A DNA stretch of 40,638 nt, taken from NCBI GenBank assembly GCA_000997945.1, contig LCCP01000008.1:1-40638 (forward strand), given 5' to 3'. How positions within the stretch are numbered: position 1 is the stretch's first letter; every line of letters begins with the position of its first letter. Below the pieces are notes generated by a model, which did no database searches, was not told where the DNA came from, and was given only the letters and a program-made list of their open reading frames with translations. Shown one piece after another: positions 1-8,010 of the stretch. Both the position numbers and the translations under genes were made by a program. The DNA is from Parcubacteria group bacterium GW2011_GWC2_42_12 (lineage in GTDB: Bacteria; Patescibacteriota; Patescibacteriia; Patescibacteriales; GWC2-42-12).

Positions 1-117
1 TTAACTTCTAAATTATTAATTTAAGAGGAGAGGGATTAACCTTCTTCTCTTTTTTTTATTCAATATGGCGTTTTTCAAAAACCACAAATTTGATCTAAAA
101 GAGGAAAATTTATGAAT

Positions 118-360
118 TCATTTGCTCAATTACCGAAGAAACATCTCTGGTAGTTTCCGGCAAAACCGAGGCCGAGGCTAATCTGACAATCAACGGCGAA
201 AATGTTTTAAGCGACAAAAACGGCTATTTTTCCCAGTCCATCAATTTAAAAAATGGCCTTAACAAAATTATCATAACTGCCAGTAAGAGATATGGCCGAG
301 ACAATACGATTTACCGAGAAGTTCTGGTAAAAGATTCTATCCCCCTTCAAAAGGGGGATT
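118..360 (+). pseudogene. Remnant of an Ig-like/glucodextranase-type surface domain protein
   Basis: Frame reads ...EFICSITEETSLVVSGKTEAEANLTINGENVLSDKNGYFSQSINLKNGLNKIIITASKRYGRDNTIYREVLVKDSIPLQKGD*; no start codon after the upstream in-frame stop; 3' end lies in a palindromic repeat. Confidence 0.55.
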
Positions 361-408
361 AAAGGGGTTAAAAAATTAACCTCCCCTACCCCTCCTTTTG
401 AAGGAGGG
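340..408. repeat. G/C-run palindromic repeat (family D, copy 1)
   Basis: cccccttcaaaaggggg ... cccctccttttgaaggaggg; same style as 24599-24700 and 34672-34786. Confidence 0.6.
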
Positions 409-515
409 CATGCTGTTGCCAACAAATAAAAAATGGTTTATCATAAATATAATAAGGGGGTTAACTATGCCTCTTTTTAATTTATTGATTTTTTACTAAA
501 ATATAATCTAAAAAT

Positions 516-1556
516 ATGGACAATAAGACTAAAACCGAAAAAGACAATGGCGAGCCCACTGAAAAAACTCAAGCCGTCAATTCCGCGGTTGAGCAAATTA
601 AGAGTAAATTCGGCGACGGCGCGATTATGAAATTCGGCGACACCATAAAATCGGATGTTGATGCCGTGCCCACCGGCTGTTTATCGCTAGACATTGCTTT
701 GGGCATTAACGGCGTGCCGCGCGGCCGGATTATTGAAATCTTCGGACCCGAGGCCTCGGGCAAAACCACTCTAGCCCAGCATATTATCGCTGAAGTGCAA
801 AAACTCGGCGGCATCGCGGCTTTTATTGACGCCGAGCACGCGCTAGATCCGGAATATGCTTCTAAAATCGGCATCAACATCAAAGAGCTCCTAATCAGCC
901 AGCCGGACACTGGTGAGCAGGCCTTGGAAATACTTGAAACCTTAGTCCGTTCTAACGCGGTTGATGTGGTAGTAATTGACTCAGTAGCCGCCTTGGTACC
1001 GCAAAAAGAAATTGAAGGCGATATGGGCGACTCGCATATGGGACTGCAGGCCCGGCTGATGAGCCAGGCCTTGCGCAAATTGGCCGGCATCATCGCCAAA
1101 ACCAAAACCGTGGTTATTTTCATCAACCAAATCCGCATGAAAATCGGCGTTTTCTTCGGCAATCCGGAAACTACTACCGGCGGCCTGGCCTTAAAATTTT
1201 ATTCTTCAGTCAGAATTGAAGTCCGAAGAGCGGCGCAGATTAAGCAAGGCGATAGGATTATCGGCAATCGGGTAAAATGTAAAATTGTTAAAAATAAAGT
1301 GGCCGCGCCTTTCCGCGCTTGTGAATTTGATATTATGTATAATGAAGGTATTTCCATTTCCGGCGACCTGCTGGACACGGGCGTAATTTATAATATCATT
1401 AATAAATCCGGCAATTCCTATAACTACGGCGACATAAAATTGGGCGTGGGCCGGGAAAACGCCAAGAGCTTCTTGCGCGCCGATAAAAAACTGATGAAAG
1501 AAATCAGAAAACGCGTCTTAAGCGAAGCCGGAGCTAAAGAAGTGGAAGAAAAATAA
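516..1556 (+). CDS. recA: Recombinase RecA
   Basis: Walker [38 protein letters not shown] motifs; full length. Confidence 0.98.
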   Translation: MDNKTKTEKDNGEPTEKTQAVNSAVEQIKSKFGDGAIMKFGDTIKSDVDAVPTGCLSLDIALGINGVPRGRIIEIFGPEASGKTTLAQHIIAEVQKLGGIAAFIDAEHALDPEYASKIGINIKELLISQPDTGEQALEILETLVRSNAVDVVVIDSVAALVPQKEIEGDMGDSHMGLQARLMSQALRKLAGIIAKTKTVVIFINQIRMKIGVFFGNPETTTGGLALKFYSSVRIEVRRAAQIKQGDRIIGNRVKCKIVKNKVAAPFRACEFDIMYNEGISISGDLLDTGVIYNIINKSGNSYNYGDIKLGVGRENAKSFLRADKKLMKEIRKRVLSEAGAKEVEEK

Positions 1557-1584
1557 AGGTCAGAAATCGTTGATTTTACATCAA

Positions 1585-1615
1585 AAGCCCCGCCACATTA
1601 TGGCGGGGCTTTTAT
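1585..1615 (+). terminator. recA intrinsic terminator
   Basis: gccccgcc-acattat-ggcggggc followed by tttt. Confidence 0.85.
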
Positions 1616-1666
1616 CATTTCAAATTCACTATTTATTATAATATTAGTAATTTATTATAACTTTAA

Positions 1667-1695
1667 TTGATTCTTTATAAAACTTATGCTATTAT
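1667..1695 (+). promoter_or_regulatory. Sigma70-type promoter for putative sRNA
   Basis: TTGATT (1667-1672), 17-nt spacer, TATTAT (1690-1695). Confidence 0.6.
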
Positions 1696-1701
1696 GCTAC
1701 C

Positions 1702-1826
1702 AATGATATTTGTGAGGGCTTCGGCTCTCCCGCGGTTAAATACATAAAACCGCAGACAAATATCAGGCTAAAAAAAGTTTTCACTGCGTTTCAGGGTCTC
1801 CCTCATGGAAGACTTTTTTTATTTTT
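1702..1826 (+). ncRNA. Putative structured small RNA with three-way junction and 3' terminator
   Basis: Outer stem GATATTTGT(1705-1713)/ACAAATATC(1756-1764); inner hairpins GAGGGC-TTCG-GCTCTC and GCGGTT/AACCGC; then AAAAAAAGTTTTC...GGAAGACTTTTTTT. Confidence 0.5.
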
Positions 1827-1853
1827 TCAGGCTATTCTATTTTATCCATGATC

Positions 1854-2207
1854 CTATATTCCAAAATGCTTCTTTAAATAATATTTTATTGCGGAAACAG
1901 ATTTAACATTTATTTTCCCGATAATCTTTGAAAAACTGCGGTAATCAAACGAGGTTATGCAATATACTTTTGCCACCGAGTCAATTCTTAATTTATTTTC
2001 TTGATTCGCCGGAATTAAAATATCATCTCCGGCAAGATTGCCGGATTGAGAGGTAAGAGGAATAACCGTGACTAAATTTGATTTGTTTAGCTGCTCGTTT
2101 AATTGTATAACTATCGCCGGCCTTTTATCCTGATATTCGTGACCGACGCTCGGGTCAAACTTAGTCCAAACGATATCGCCAAACCGCAAATCTCCTTTTT
2201 GAATCAT
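1854..2207 (-). CDS. MazF/PemK-family toxin-like protein
   Basis: GDIVWTKFDPSVGHEYQDKRPAIVIQ ... VTVIPLTS pattern of PemK/MazF; 4-nt overlap with upstream repressor. Confidence 0.85.
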   Translation of the reverse strand: MIQKGDLRFGDIVWTKFDPSVGHEYQDKRPAIVIQLNEQLNKSNLVTVIPLTSQSGNLAGDDILIPANQENKLRIDSVAKVYCITSFDYRSFSKIIGKINVKSVSAIKYYLKKHFGI

Positions 2208-2950
2208 AATTTTTCATAATAATCATAATCCACTTTAGAAATAGGACCAATTTCTTTTAAAATATCTTTGCCTGATTCATTTCTCATAAATGGAACCTCG
2301 TCAGGTTTTTTCATAACATCAACTACTTTGCCGCAGACCAGATAATTGGAATAGTCATCAGCATGAATATAGATCGGCGGCAGATCAAGCATAGATTCGG
2401 ACATTAAAATTATTTGCTGGCTTTTTTTGTCAATCATTATTTTTTTTATATTTGCCAAACCGTCAATTATCGAAACCACATATTCTCCGTTTGAAGGGAT
2501 ACCTTCTTCCTTCTCCGCTATCACATAATCTCCTTCCTCAATGGTTTTGCCATTAACATTCGCCCGATTCATTGAATCGCCTACGGCCCTTAAAACAAAT
2601 AAATTATCTAATCTGTTTTTAAATTTATCACCCAAAATTTTTAAAGACACTTTTAAATAGCCTTCAATTTTCTGATCAGCAAAAGTCAAAGCCTCCCCGC
2701 AATTGGCCGAACCGACAATCGGTAGGGAAACAATCTTTGACTTTTTATCAATGCCACCGACAGCGGGCCTCAATATCTTGCCGTCACCGCTTACGAGCAA
2801 AAGCCCTTTTTCCATAAGTTTATCAAGGTGGTGTTTTGTTTTTTGAGGACTGCCCGGCTCATTTATCAACTCCCCGATTTTCCTTAAAGTAAAATCGGCC
2901 AAGTTATGTTCTTTGGCTAAATTTAGCAGTTTTTGTTGGATTATGTGCAT
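2204..2950 (-). CDS. LexA/UmuD-like S24 self-cleaving repressor
   Basis: N-terminal winged-helix-like region; GDSMNRA (Ser) and ANIKKI (Lys) of S24 peptidases; candidate Cys-Gly cleavage site in SANCGE. Confidence 0.85.
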   Translation of the reverse strand: MHIIQQKLLNLAKEHNLADFTLRKIGELINEPGSPQKTKHHLDKLMEKGLLLVSGDGKILRPAVGGIDKKSKIVSLPIVGSANCGEALTFADQKIEGYLKVSLKILGDKFKNRLDNLFVLRAVGDSMNRANVNGKTIEEGDYVIAEKEEGIPSNGEYVVSIIDGLANIKKIMIDKKSQQIILMSESMLDLPPIYIHADDYSNYLVCGKVVDVMKKPDEVPFMRNESGKDILKEIGPISKVDYDYYEKL

Positions 2951-2982
2951 AGCATAGTTTGATAAAGATAGGTTATATAGGA

Positions 2983-3011
2983 ATTATATATCTTTTTACA
3001 CTTCTTGTCAA
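2983..3011 (-). promoter_or_regulatory. Consensus promoter of the repressor-toxin operon
   Basis: Minus strand TTGACA (3011-3006), 17-nt spacer, TATAAT (2988-2983). Confidence 0.75.
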
Positions 3012-3041
3012 CAGTTTTGACACAGCGTAATAGTTGACAAG
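3004..3041. promoter_or_regulatory. Operator-like inverted repeat between divergent promoters
   Basis: CTTGTCAAC (3004-3012) / GTTGACAAG (3033-3041); also TGTCAA-N5-TTGACA at 3006-3022. Confidence 0.6.
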
Positions 3042-3061
3042 ATTTTTACTTTTGTTATATT
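3034..3061 (+). promoter_or_regulatory. Promoter for the divergent 45-aa ORF
   Basis: TTGACA (3034-3039), 16-nt spacer, TATATT (3056-3061). Confidence 0.65.
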
Positions 3062-3148
3062 GATAACAGGGTACTTTTCTCGCTCCTCGGAAGCGAGCTA
3101 ATTAACTAAATCCGAATCCGGGGCGTGGATCATTTAATCTTTGATTTT

Positions 3149-3286
3149 ATGGCAAAATCAAAAACTTTTCTTGTTGGCCGTAAAGCTAATAAAGGAACTT
3201 TGGTCAGCGTTGAATACGCACGAGCTCATAAAAAAAGTTGTATTGTAGAAAGAATGCCGAAAAAGGGATTTGGCGATACAAATTAG
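3149..3286 (+). CDS. Small basic protein, 45 aa
   Basis: MAKSKTFLVGRKANKGTLVSVEYARAHKKSCIVERMPKKGFGDTN*; below the ORF-track cutoff; strong promoter upstream. Confidence 0.55.
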   Translation: MAKSKTFLVGRKANKGTLVSVEYARAHKKSCIVERMPKKGFGDTN

Positions 3287-3389
3287 TAATTAAAAGCCAA
3301 ATAATGGTTAAATAAAGTTTGGTACAAATTGTACAACTCACCTAAGTAGGTTTTAAAGATTGTACATGGTATATCTCCTTATTAAACCA

Positions 3390-3418
3390 TAAAGCCCGTC
3401 AATAAAAGACGGGCTTTA
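3390..3418. terminator. Bidirectional hairpin terminator
   Basis: aaagcccgtc-aataaaa-gacgggcttt. Confidence 0.75.
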
Positions 3419-3427
3419 AAATTATCG

Positions 3428-4111
3428 CTAATTACTAGTCTCTTGCTCTGGGACACAGAATGGTTTAAATAATGGCAATTTTGAACTAATGTATTGATTA
3501 CTACATCTCATAAAAATATTTAAATTTAACAAATTTTTCTTTTCTCCTTCTAGATAAAATTCTATTTGTGGCTTAAAAATAAAATAGAATTTATTATCCT
3601 TCTTGAGCCATTTTAATAAATCTGAAATAACCGGTCCGCCCAATGGGATGTTCACTTTTTCTCCCACAGATAAAGGAAAATTATCGCTCGGTATATCAGG
3701 TGTAACATTTAATATAATATGCCCATAAGAAGAATAAACTAATAACCTTTTTAATGAAATTAACAATTTAAAATTACCACAATTTTCAATTTCAGCGATA
3801 GCTCTCATTTTGTCAATCTCTTCTAAATTAACATCGCCGTTATTTTCTAAAGGTTCTATCGCTTTATCCTGAGAATCATAGTATAAAAAACGAACATCAT
3901 TAAAACACAATTTGGGTTCAGTTTTATCAGGAACTAAAATGGAATGATTTTTATTCGACGGCTCAAGTTTAAAATTCATAAAATTAAACTCTGTAAAGCG
4001 CCACCCGAGAAAATACAAATATATTACGATAAACCCTCCAATTAACAATAAACAAAATATAACGATGTGTTTACTGCGAATTTTATTAATAATATTTTTT
4101 ATTTTAATCAT
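3428..4111 (-). CDS. Hypothetical protein with N-terminal TM segment
   Basis: IVIFCLLLIGGFIVIYLYFLGW; 4-nt overlap with the methylase ORF. Confidence 0.65.
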   Translation of the reverse strand: MIKIKNIINKIRSKHIVIFCLLLIGGFIVIYLYFLGWRFTEFNFMNFKLEPSNKNHSILVPDKTEPKLCFNDVRFLYYDSQDKAIEPLENNGDVNLEEIDKMRAIAEIENCGNFKLLISLKRLLVYSSYGHIILNVTPDIPSDNFPLSVGEKVNIPLGGPVISDLLKWLKKDNKFYFIFKPQIEFYLEGEKKNLLNLNIFMRCSNQYISSKLPLFKPFCVPEQETSN

Positions 4112-5790
4112 ACTTTTTCAATAATTGCTATTTCCTCCTCCGTCAATCCATACAGCTCATAAACTTTTTGATCTATTTCTTTATCGGTTTTTTCTATTTC
4201 TTCTTTAACTTCATTATATTCTTTATCGTCCATAATCGGATCTAATTTTTGCAGTTTTTGATTCAAATCTATTACTTCATTAACTTTTTTAACTACCTTC
4301 GCAATTTCATTCTTAGAAGGTACTATTATCGGCAGTTGCTTTAACTGCGGTGATCCGATACGAAGATAACCTCCTGCAAGAGATAACGATTTAAAAATAT
4401 TTTTATAAATAAAAGTTATTAATTTACTATTTAATATCCCTAAAATAAATTTTATATCAACTCTTTCACTCTCAACTATAGTAGTAGATTTCCCGGCCAA
4501 ATAAACTCCTTTTTCGTCTAAATAGCACTCAAATTTTTTAACCATCCCTGCTATTACAATTTTCTGTTTATATGATTCCTTATATCTCCTCGGGAATGTT
4601 TTTTCCAAATCTTTTTTTAGGACGATTGGCTTTAAATAACTTTGTTTTATATATTGAGTTTTTCCTTTATCCCACAAAGAAACATATCTATCAATGGTTC
4701 CTGTATTAATAAATTTAAAATAGTCATCTATTTTATTATCTTTTAAATCAAAGATAATATTTTTTATCTCGTAGGCCTCGCTGACAGTAGCGGCACCATG
4801 GATATTACATAGTTCCTCCAATTTCTTTGAGCTGCTCATTATTCGCTCTATAAAATTAACATTTTCATTATAATTAAATATAGTAGACCAGCTATTTTTA
4901 AAATTATTTAAAAACTCTTGTTTTACAGAACTTTTATTTTCTAAAACTACTTGTCCGTCAACTTCCTTATAAATATTTACACTAAATTGATGTTGATTGT
5001 TCGGTTTGTCTTTTTTTATAATAATTACGATTGGATAAACGCTGGCCCCAAAAACCTTAATATTGGAATAATCGTTAATTGATATTATCGAATATCTTTT
5101 AATAATTTCCCTAATTGATGCTGCATAGTCAGCTGATAAAAGTTTATTTGGCATAATCATGCCAAAATATCCTCCTGATTTAAGTAGGTCCAACCCTCGT
5201 TGAATAAAAACACAAAATATATCCCAATTTCCTTTCGCACTTTCATATTCGTCTGAACAATAAATTCTAAAATTTTTATCAATTTTTACAATTTCCTCTG
5301 AATCAATATATGGCGGATTGCCGATTATTACATCAAACCCGCCCTGCTTAAAAACCGAAGCAAATTTTTCCTGCCAATTAAACGGCTTTTTATCTTTCCA
5401 TTTTTCACCGAAATATTTCTTTAATTCCTCCTCGCTTCCTGAAATTAAGGAATTGCCGCATTCTATATTGTGGCCTAAGTTAGGCAGAAGTTCGCGTTTA
5501 ACCAAAACTTTTAATAATAAATTCAATTGCGCGATTTCCACGGCTTCTTGATCTAAATCCGCGCCGTAAATATTTGAAGTTAAAATGCTTACTTTTCTGG
5601 CATAATTTTTCATATCATCCGCGTCCAACTCATTATTTTCCCGTTTAATATGGTTATCCAAAACTTCAAAGGCCTTGATTAAAAACGAACCTGAACCGCA
5701 AGCCGGATCTAAAATTTTAATTTTTGAGGCTTCAAAACCAGATTTTCCTTTTAATAATTCGCCTAAAGTATTTTTTACGATATAATCCAC
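4108..5790 (-). CDS. Type IIG (Eco57I-like) restriction-modification enzyme, methylase/specificity part
   Basis: DPACGSGSFL and GNPPY motifs; frame stays open upstream to 5985, so the listed GTG start lies inside the conserved YYTPRYIVDYIVKNTLG segment. Confidence 0.85.
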   Translation of the reverse strand: MDYIVKNTLGELLKGKSGFEASKIKILDPACGSGSFLIKAFEVLDNHIKRENNELDADDMKNYARKVSILTSNIYGADLDQEAVEIAQLNLLLKVLVKRELLPNLGHNIECGNSLISGSEEELKKYFGEKWKDKKPFNWQEKFASVFKQGGFDVIIGNPPYIDSEEIVKIDKNFRIYCSDEYESAKGNWDIFCVFIQRGLDLLKSGGYFGMIMPNKLLSADYAASIREIIKRYSIISINDYSNIKVFGASVYPIVIIIKKDKPNNQHQFSVNIYKEVDGQVVLENKSSVKQEFLNNFKNSWSTIFNYNENVNFIERIMSSSKKLEELCNIHGAATVSEAYEIKNIIFDLKDNKIDDYFKFINTGTIDRYVSLWDKGKTQYIKQSYLKPIVLKKDLEKTFPRRYKESYKQKIVIAGMVKKFECYLDEKGVYLAGKSTTIVESERVDIKFILGILNSKLITFIYKNIFKSLSLAGGYLRIGSPQLKQLPIIVPSKNEIAKVVKKVNEVIDLNQKLQKLDPIMDDKEYNEVKEEIEKTDKEIDQKVYELYGLTEEEIAIIEKV

Positions 5791-5985
5791 AATATATCTC
5801 GGAGTATAATAAATGCCTTGCGATTTTCTCTTGCCAGATTTTTTATCTTTTTCTTCCTGCTGAATCTGCCCTAAATATTGCTCATAAATACTGCCTAAAA
5901 TATCTGCGTTGATGGAAGAAAAATCATAGCGAACGCCTTTAGCGTTTTTATATAATTCCTTAATAATTCTGGCCAGCAGTTCATC

Positions 5986-6849
5986 TTAATATACCAGCGC
6001 GTCGCAAATGGCCGGCTCAAATAATTTGCTATTATAGCCAGCGTCATAATCCTTAAACAATTTTTTCATTTCTTCGGCCAAATTTATTTTGCCCTTGCCG
6101 TCTTCCCAATTTCTAACTATTTCTCTTAATTTTTCTCCTTCTATATTTCGGTCTTCGGTCGTCCTAATAAATATCAACCTGTCTAAAAGCCGTTGCACGC
6201 TCTCGGCAGTTTGCTTATCAGTTAAATTTTTATCGCTGTTCCAACCTTTTAAATCATTAAACAAAAATGTCCGCCATTTTACCAAATCATCGGCTAATAA
6301 TTTATCAACCGCCTCTCTTTTTGGTTTTTTAAAATTGGCTTCCGCGTATTTATCCAACTCGCCTTTGGCCATTGATTGCTTGGACAACCACCACAATTTC
6401 TCATCTTCCAAATAATTTTTATAATTTATCTCAAAAATTAAACTCCTCTCCGCGTCCGGCTCGTCCCACTCGGCGCTATATACCTTTATGCCCTCAAAGT
6501 CGGTTAAAACCGCCCAGGGTACGCTTTTGTGCCAAGCATAAGAAATGGCTTGCTCGCCATGCTTAGCTTCTCTTAAATCCACACTTGGCTTCTTAGCCTC
6601 AACAAAAAATTTAATAACATCGTTAACATGAAAAGCATAATCAGCGCGTCCGCCGGAGACCTGCGTTTCCGAAGTAACTTCATTATTGGAATAATTATTA
6701 TAAACATCCCAGCCCAAGGCCTGAAATAAAGGTAAAATAAAATCTTTGCAAGTCATTGACTCATTTTTTTGCCTAAATTCAGCTGCCGTAAGGCCGACGA
6801 ATTTAACTACCAAACGCTCAATTTGTTGTTTACCTTCTTGTTTATTCAT
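5986..6849 (-). CDS. Type IIG restriction-modification enzyme, N-terminal nuclease part (split from downstream ORF by TAA)
   Basis: GRADYAF...KFFVEAKK nuclease motif; same frame as 4108-5985. Confidence 0.8.
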   Translation of the reverse strand: MNKQEGKQQIERLVVKFVGLTAAEFRQKNESMTCKDFILPLFQALGWDVYNNYSNNEVTSETQVSGGRADYAFHVNDVIKFFVEAKKPSVDLREAKHGEQAISYAWHKSVPWAVLTDFEGIKVYSAEWDEPDAERSLIFEINYKNYLEDEKLWWLSKQSMAKGELDKYAEANFKKPKREAVDKLLADDLVKWRTFLFNDLKGWNSDKNLTDKQTAESVQRLLDRLIFIRTTEDRNIEGEKLREIVRNWEDGKGKINLAEEMKKLFKDYDAGYNSKLFEPAICDALVY

Positions 6850-6892
6850 ATCTCCACCTTATCATCTCTCTGCCAATATTTCAACTTTACAA

Positions 6893-6926
6893 AAATAAAA
6901 AAACACCCAATTTTGCGGGGGTTTTT
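6893..6926 (-). terminator. Hairpin terminator after efp
   Basis: aaaaaacaccc-aattttgc-gggggtttttt. Confidence 0.6.
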
Positions 6927-6957
6927 TATTCGCTAAATTTTTTATATTCACTCAAAT

Positions 6958-7530
6958 TCACGCCTGCTCCCGTCCGACATATTCTCCGCTATCCGTATTA
7001 ACTACCACCATTTCGCCTTCGCTGATAAACATGGGCACATTTATTTGCGCGCCGCTTTCCAGTTCCACTGTTTTAGTTACGCTGCCGGCCGAGTTGCCTC
7101 TGACCCCGGGCGGAGCGCTAATAACTTTCAAACCGACTTTAATCGGCAATTTTAATGAAACCGGCTGATCCTGAAAATATAAAATATCCGCGTCCGTATT
7201 TTCTTTTAAATACCTTATTTTATCACCGATCAGTTCCAAAGATACGCTAAACTGCTCGTAGGTTTCATTATTCATAAAGCAAGCTTCACCTTCGGTTTTA
7301 TATAGATAGTTGGCTTTTCTGGTTTCGGTCTCGGCCTCTTCAACCTTGTCGTTATCAACATAAGCCATTTCCAGAATACTGCCGGTAATCAAGTTCTTCA
7401 ATTTGGTCTTTAAAACCGGCCGGCGCTGCGCCATCTTCAAATGGTCTGTTTTTAGGACAACATAGGGCTGGCCAGAAATTTTTATTAAAACGCCTGGTTT
7501 AATTTCATTCATGTTTAACATAAGATTCAA
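6958..7530 (-). CDS. efp: Elongation factor P
   Basis: Start probably internal at MNEIKPGVLIKISGQPYVVLK; VSAPPGVRGNSAG region and C-terminal OB domain typical of EF-P. Confidence 0.95.
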   Translation of the reverse strand: MNLMLNMNEIKPGVLIKISGQPYVVLKTDHLKMAQRRPVLKTKLKNLITGSILEMAYVDNDKVEEAETETRKANYLYKTEGEACFMNNETYEQFSVSLELIGDKIRYLKENTDADILYFQDQPVSLKLPIKVGLKVISAPPGVRGNSAGSVTKTVELESGAQINVPMFISEGEMVVVNTDSGEYVGREQA

Positions 7531-7601
7531 CTTCAGCCGGGACAGCCGCGACGGCTACCCTCTTTTATATTTAATTTTACCTACTAGCTTTTAATTACTT
7601 A

Positions 7602-7746
7602 CAGAACTTATGCGCTTAAAAAATATCTATTAAGGCAGTTGGCTTATATTAGTAATTTTTGAAGTGAGGACTGTTTGAGCGAAGCGAGTTCCGCAACGAA
7701 AAAATAACTAATATAAGCCAACTGCTAATAAACTGCGTAAGTACTG
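7602..7746. repeat. Palindromic dispersed repeat family A, copy 1
   Basis: ggcagttggcttatattagtaatttttgaagtgaggactgtttgagcgaagcgagttccgcaacgaaaaaataactaatataagccaactgc. Confidence 0.8.
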
Positions 7747-7968
7747 TTACTTATTAACAAAAGGTATGATGGCCATAACGCGAGCGCGCTTAATAGCGAC
7801 AGCCAATTTTCGTTGGTGTTTAGAGCAAGAGCCGGTTCTTTTCTTCGGTAAAATTTTACCGTAAGAATTAATAAAACTACGCAAAAAATTCGCGTCTTTA
7901 TAATCAACTTCTTTTAGATTATTAACGCAAAAATAACATTTTTTTTCTTTTTTTATTGTCTCTTCCAT
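7747..7968 (-). CDS. rpsR: 30S ribosomal protein S18
   Basis: CYFC..., ILPKKRTGSCSKHQRKLAVAIKRARVMAIIPF; rpsF-ssb-rpsR order. Confidence 0.96.
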   Translation of the reverse strand: MEETIKKEKKCYFCVNNLKEVDYKDANFLRSFINSYGKILPKKRTGSCSKHQRKLAVAIKRARVMAIIPFVNK

Positions 7969-8010
7969 AAATTGCTAAGTTCACTCCGCCGGCTGGCAGA
8001 TTCAGGTTAT

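Noticed and set aside
569-1162. 197-aa minus-strand ORF inside recA
   Set aside because: Antisense shadow of a clear RecA gene; no recognisable protein pattern
3034-3061. Classical Gram-positive (GAAC-N4-GTTC) or E. coli (CTG-N10-CAG) LexA box in this intergenic region
   Set aside because: Neither consensus is convincingly present; only the TTGACA-based inverted repeat is
5986-5988. TAA recoding as an explanation for the split RM gene
   Set aside because: All other genes here use TAA normally as stop; known CPR recoding involves TGA, and ychF, for example, ends at TGA here
5724-6566. Plus-strand ORFs across the type IIG gene
   Set aside because: Antisense to strong RM motifs
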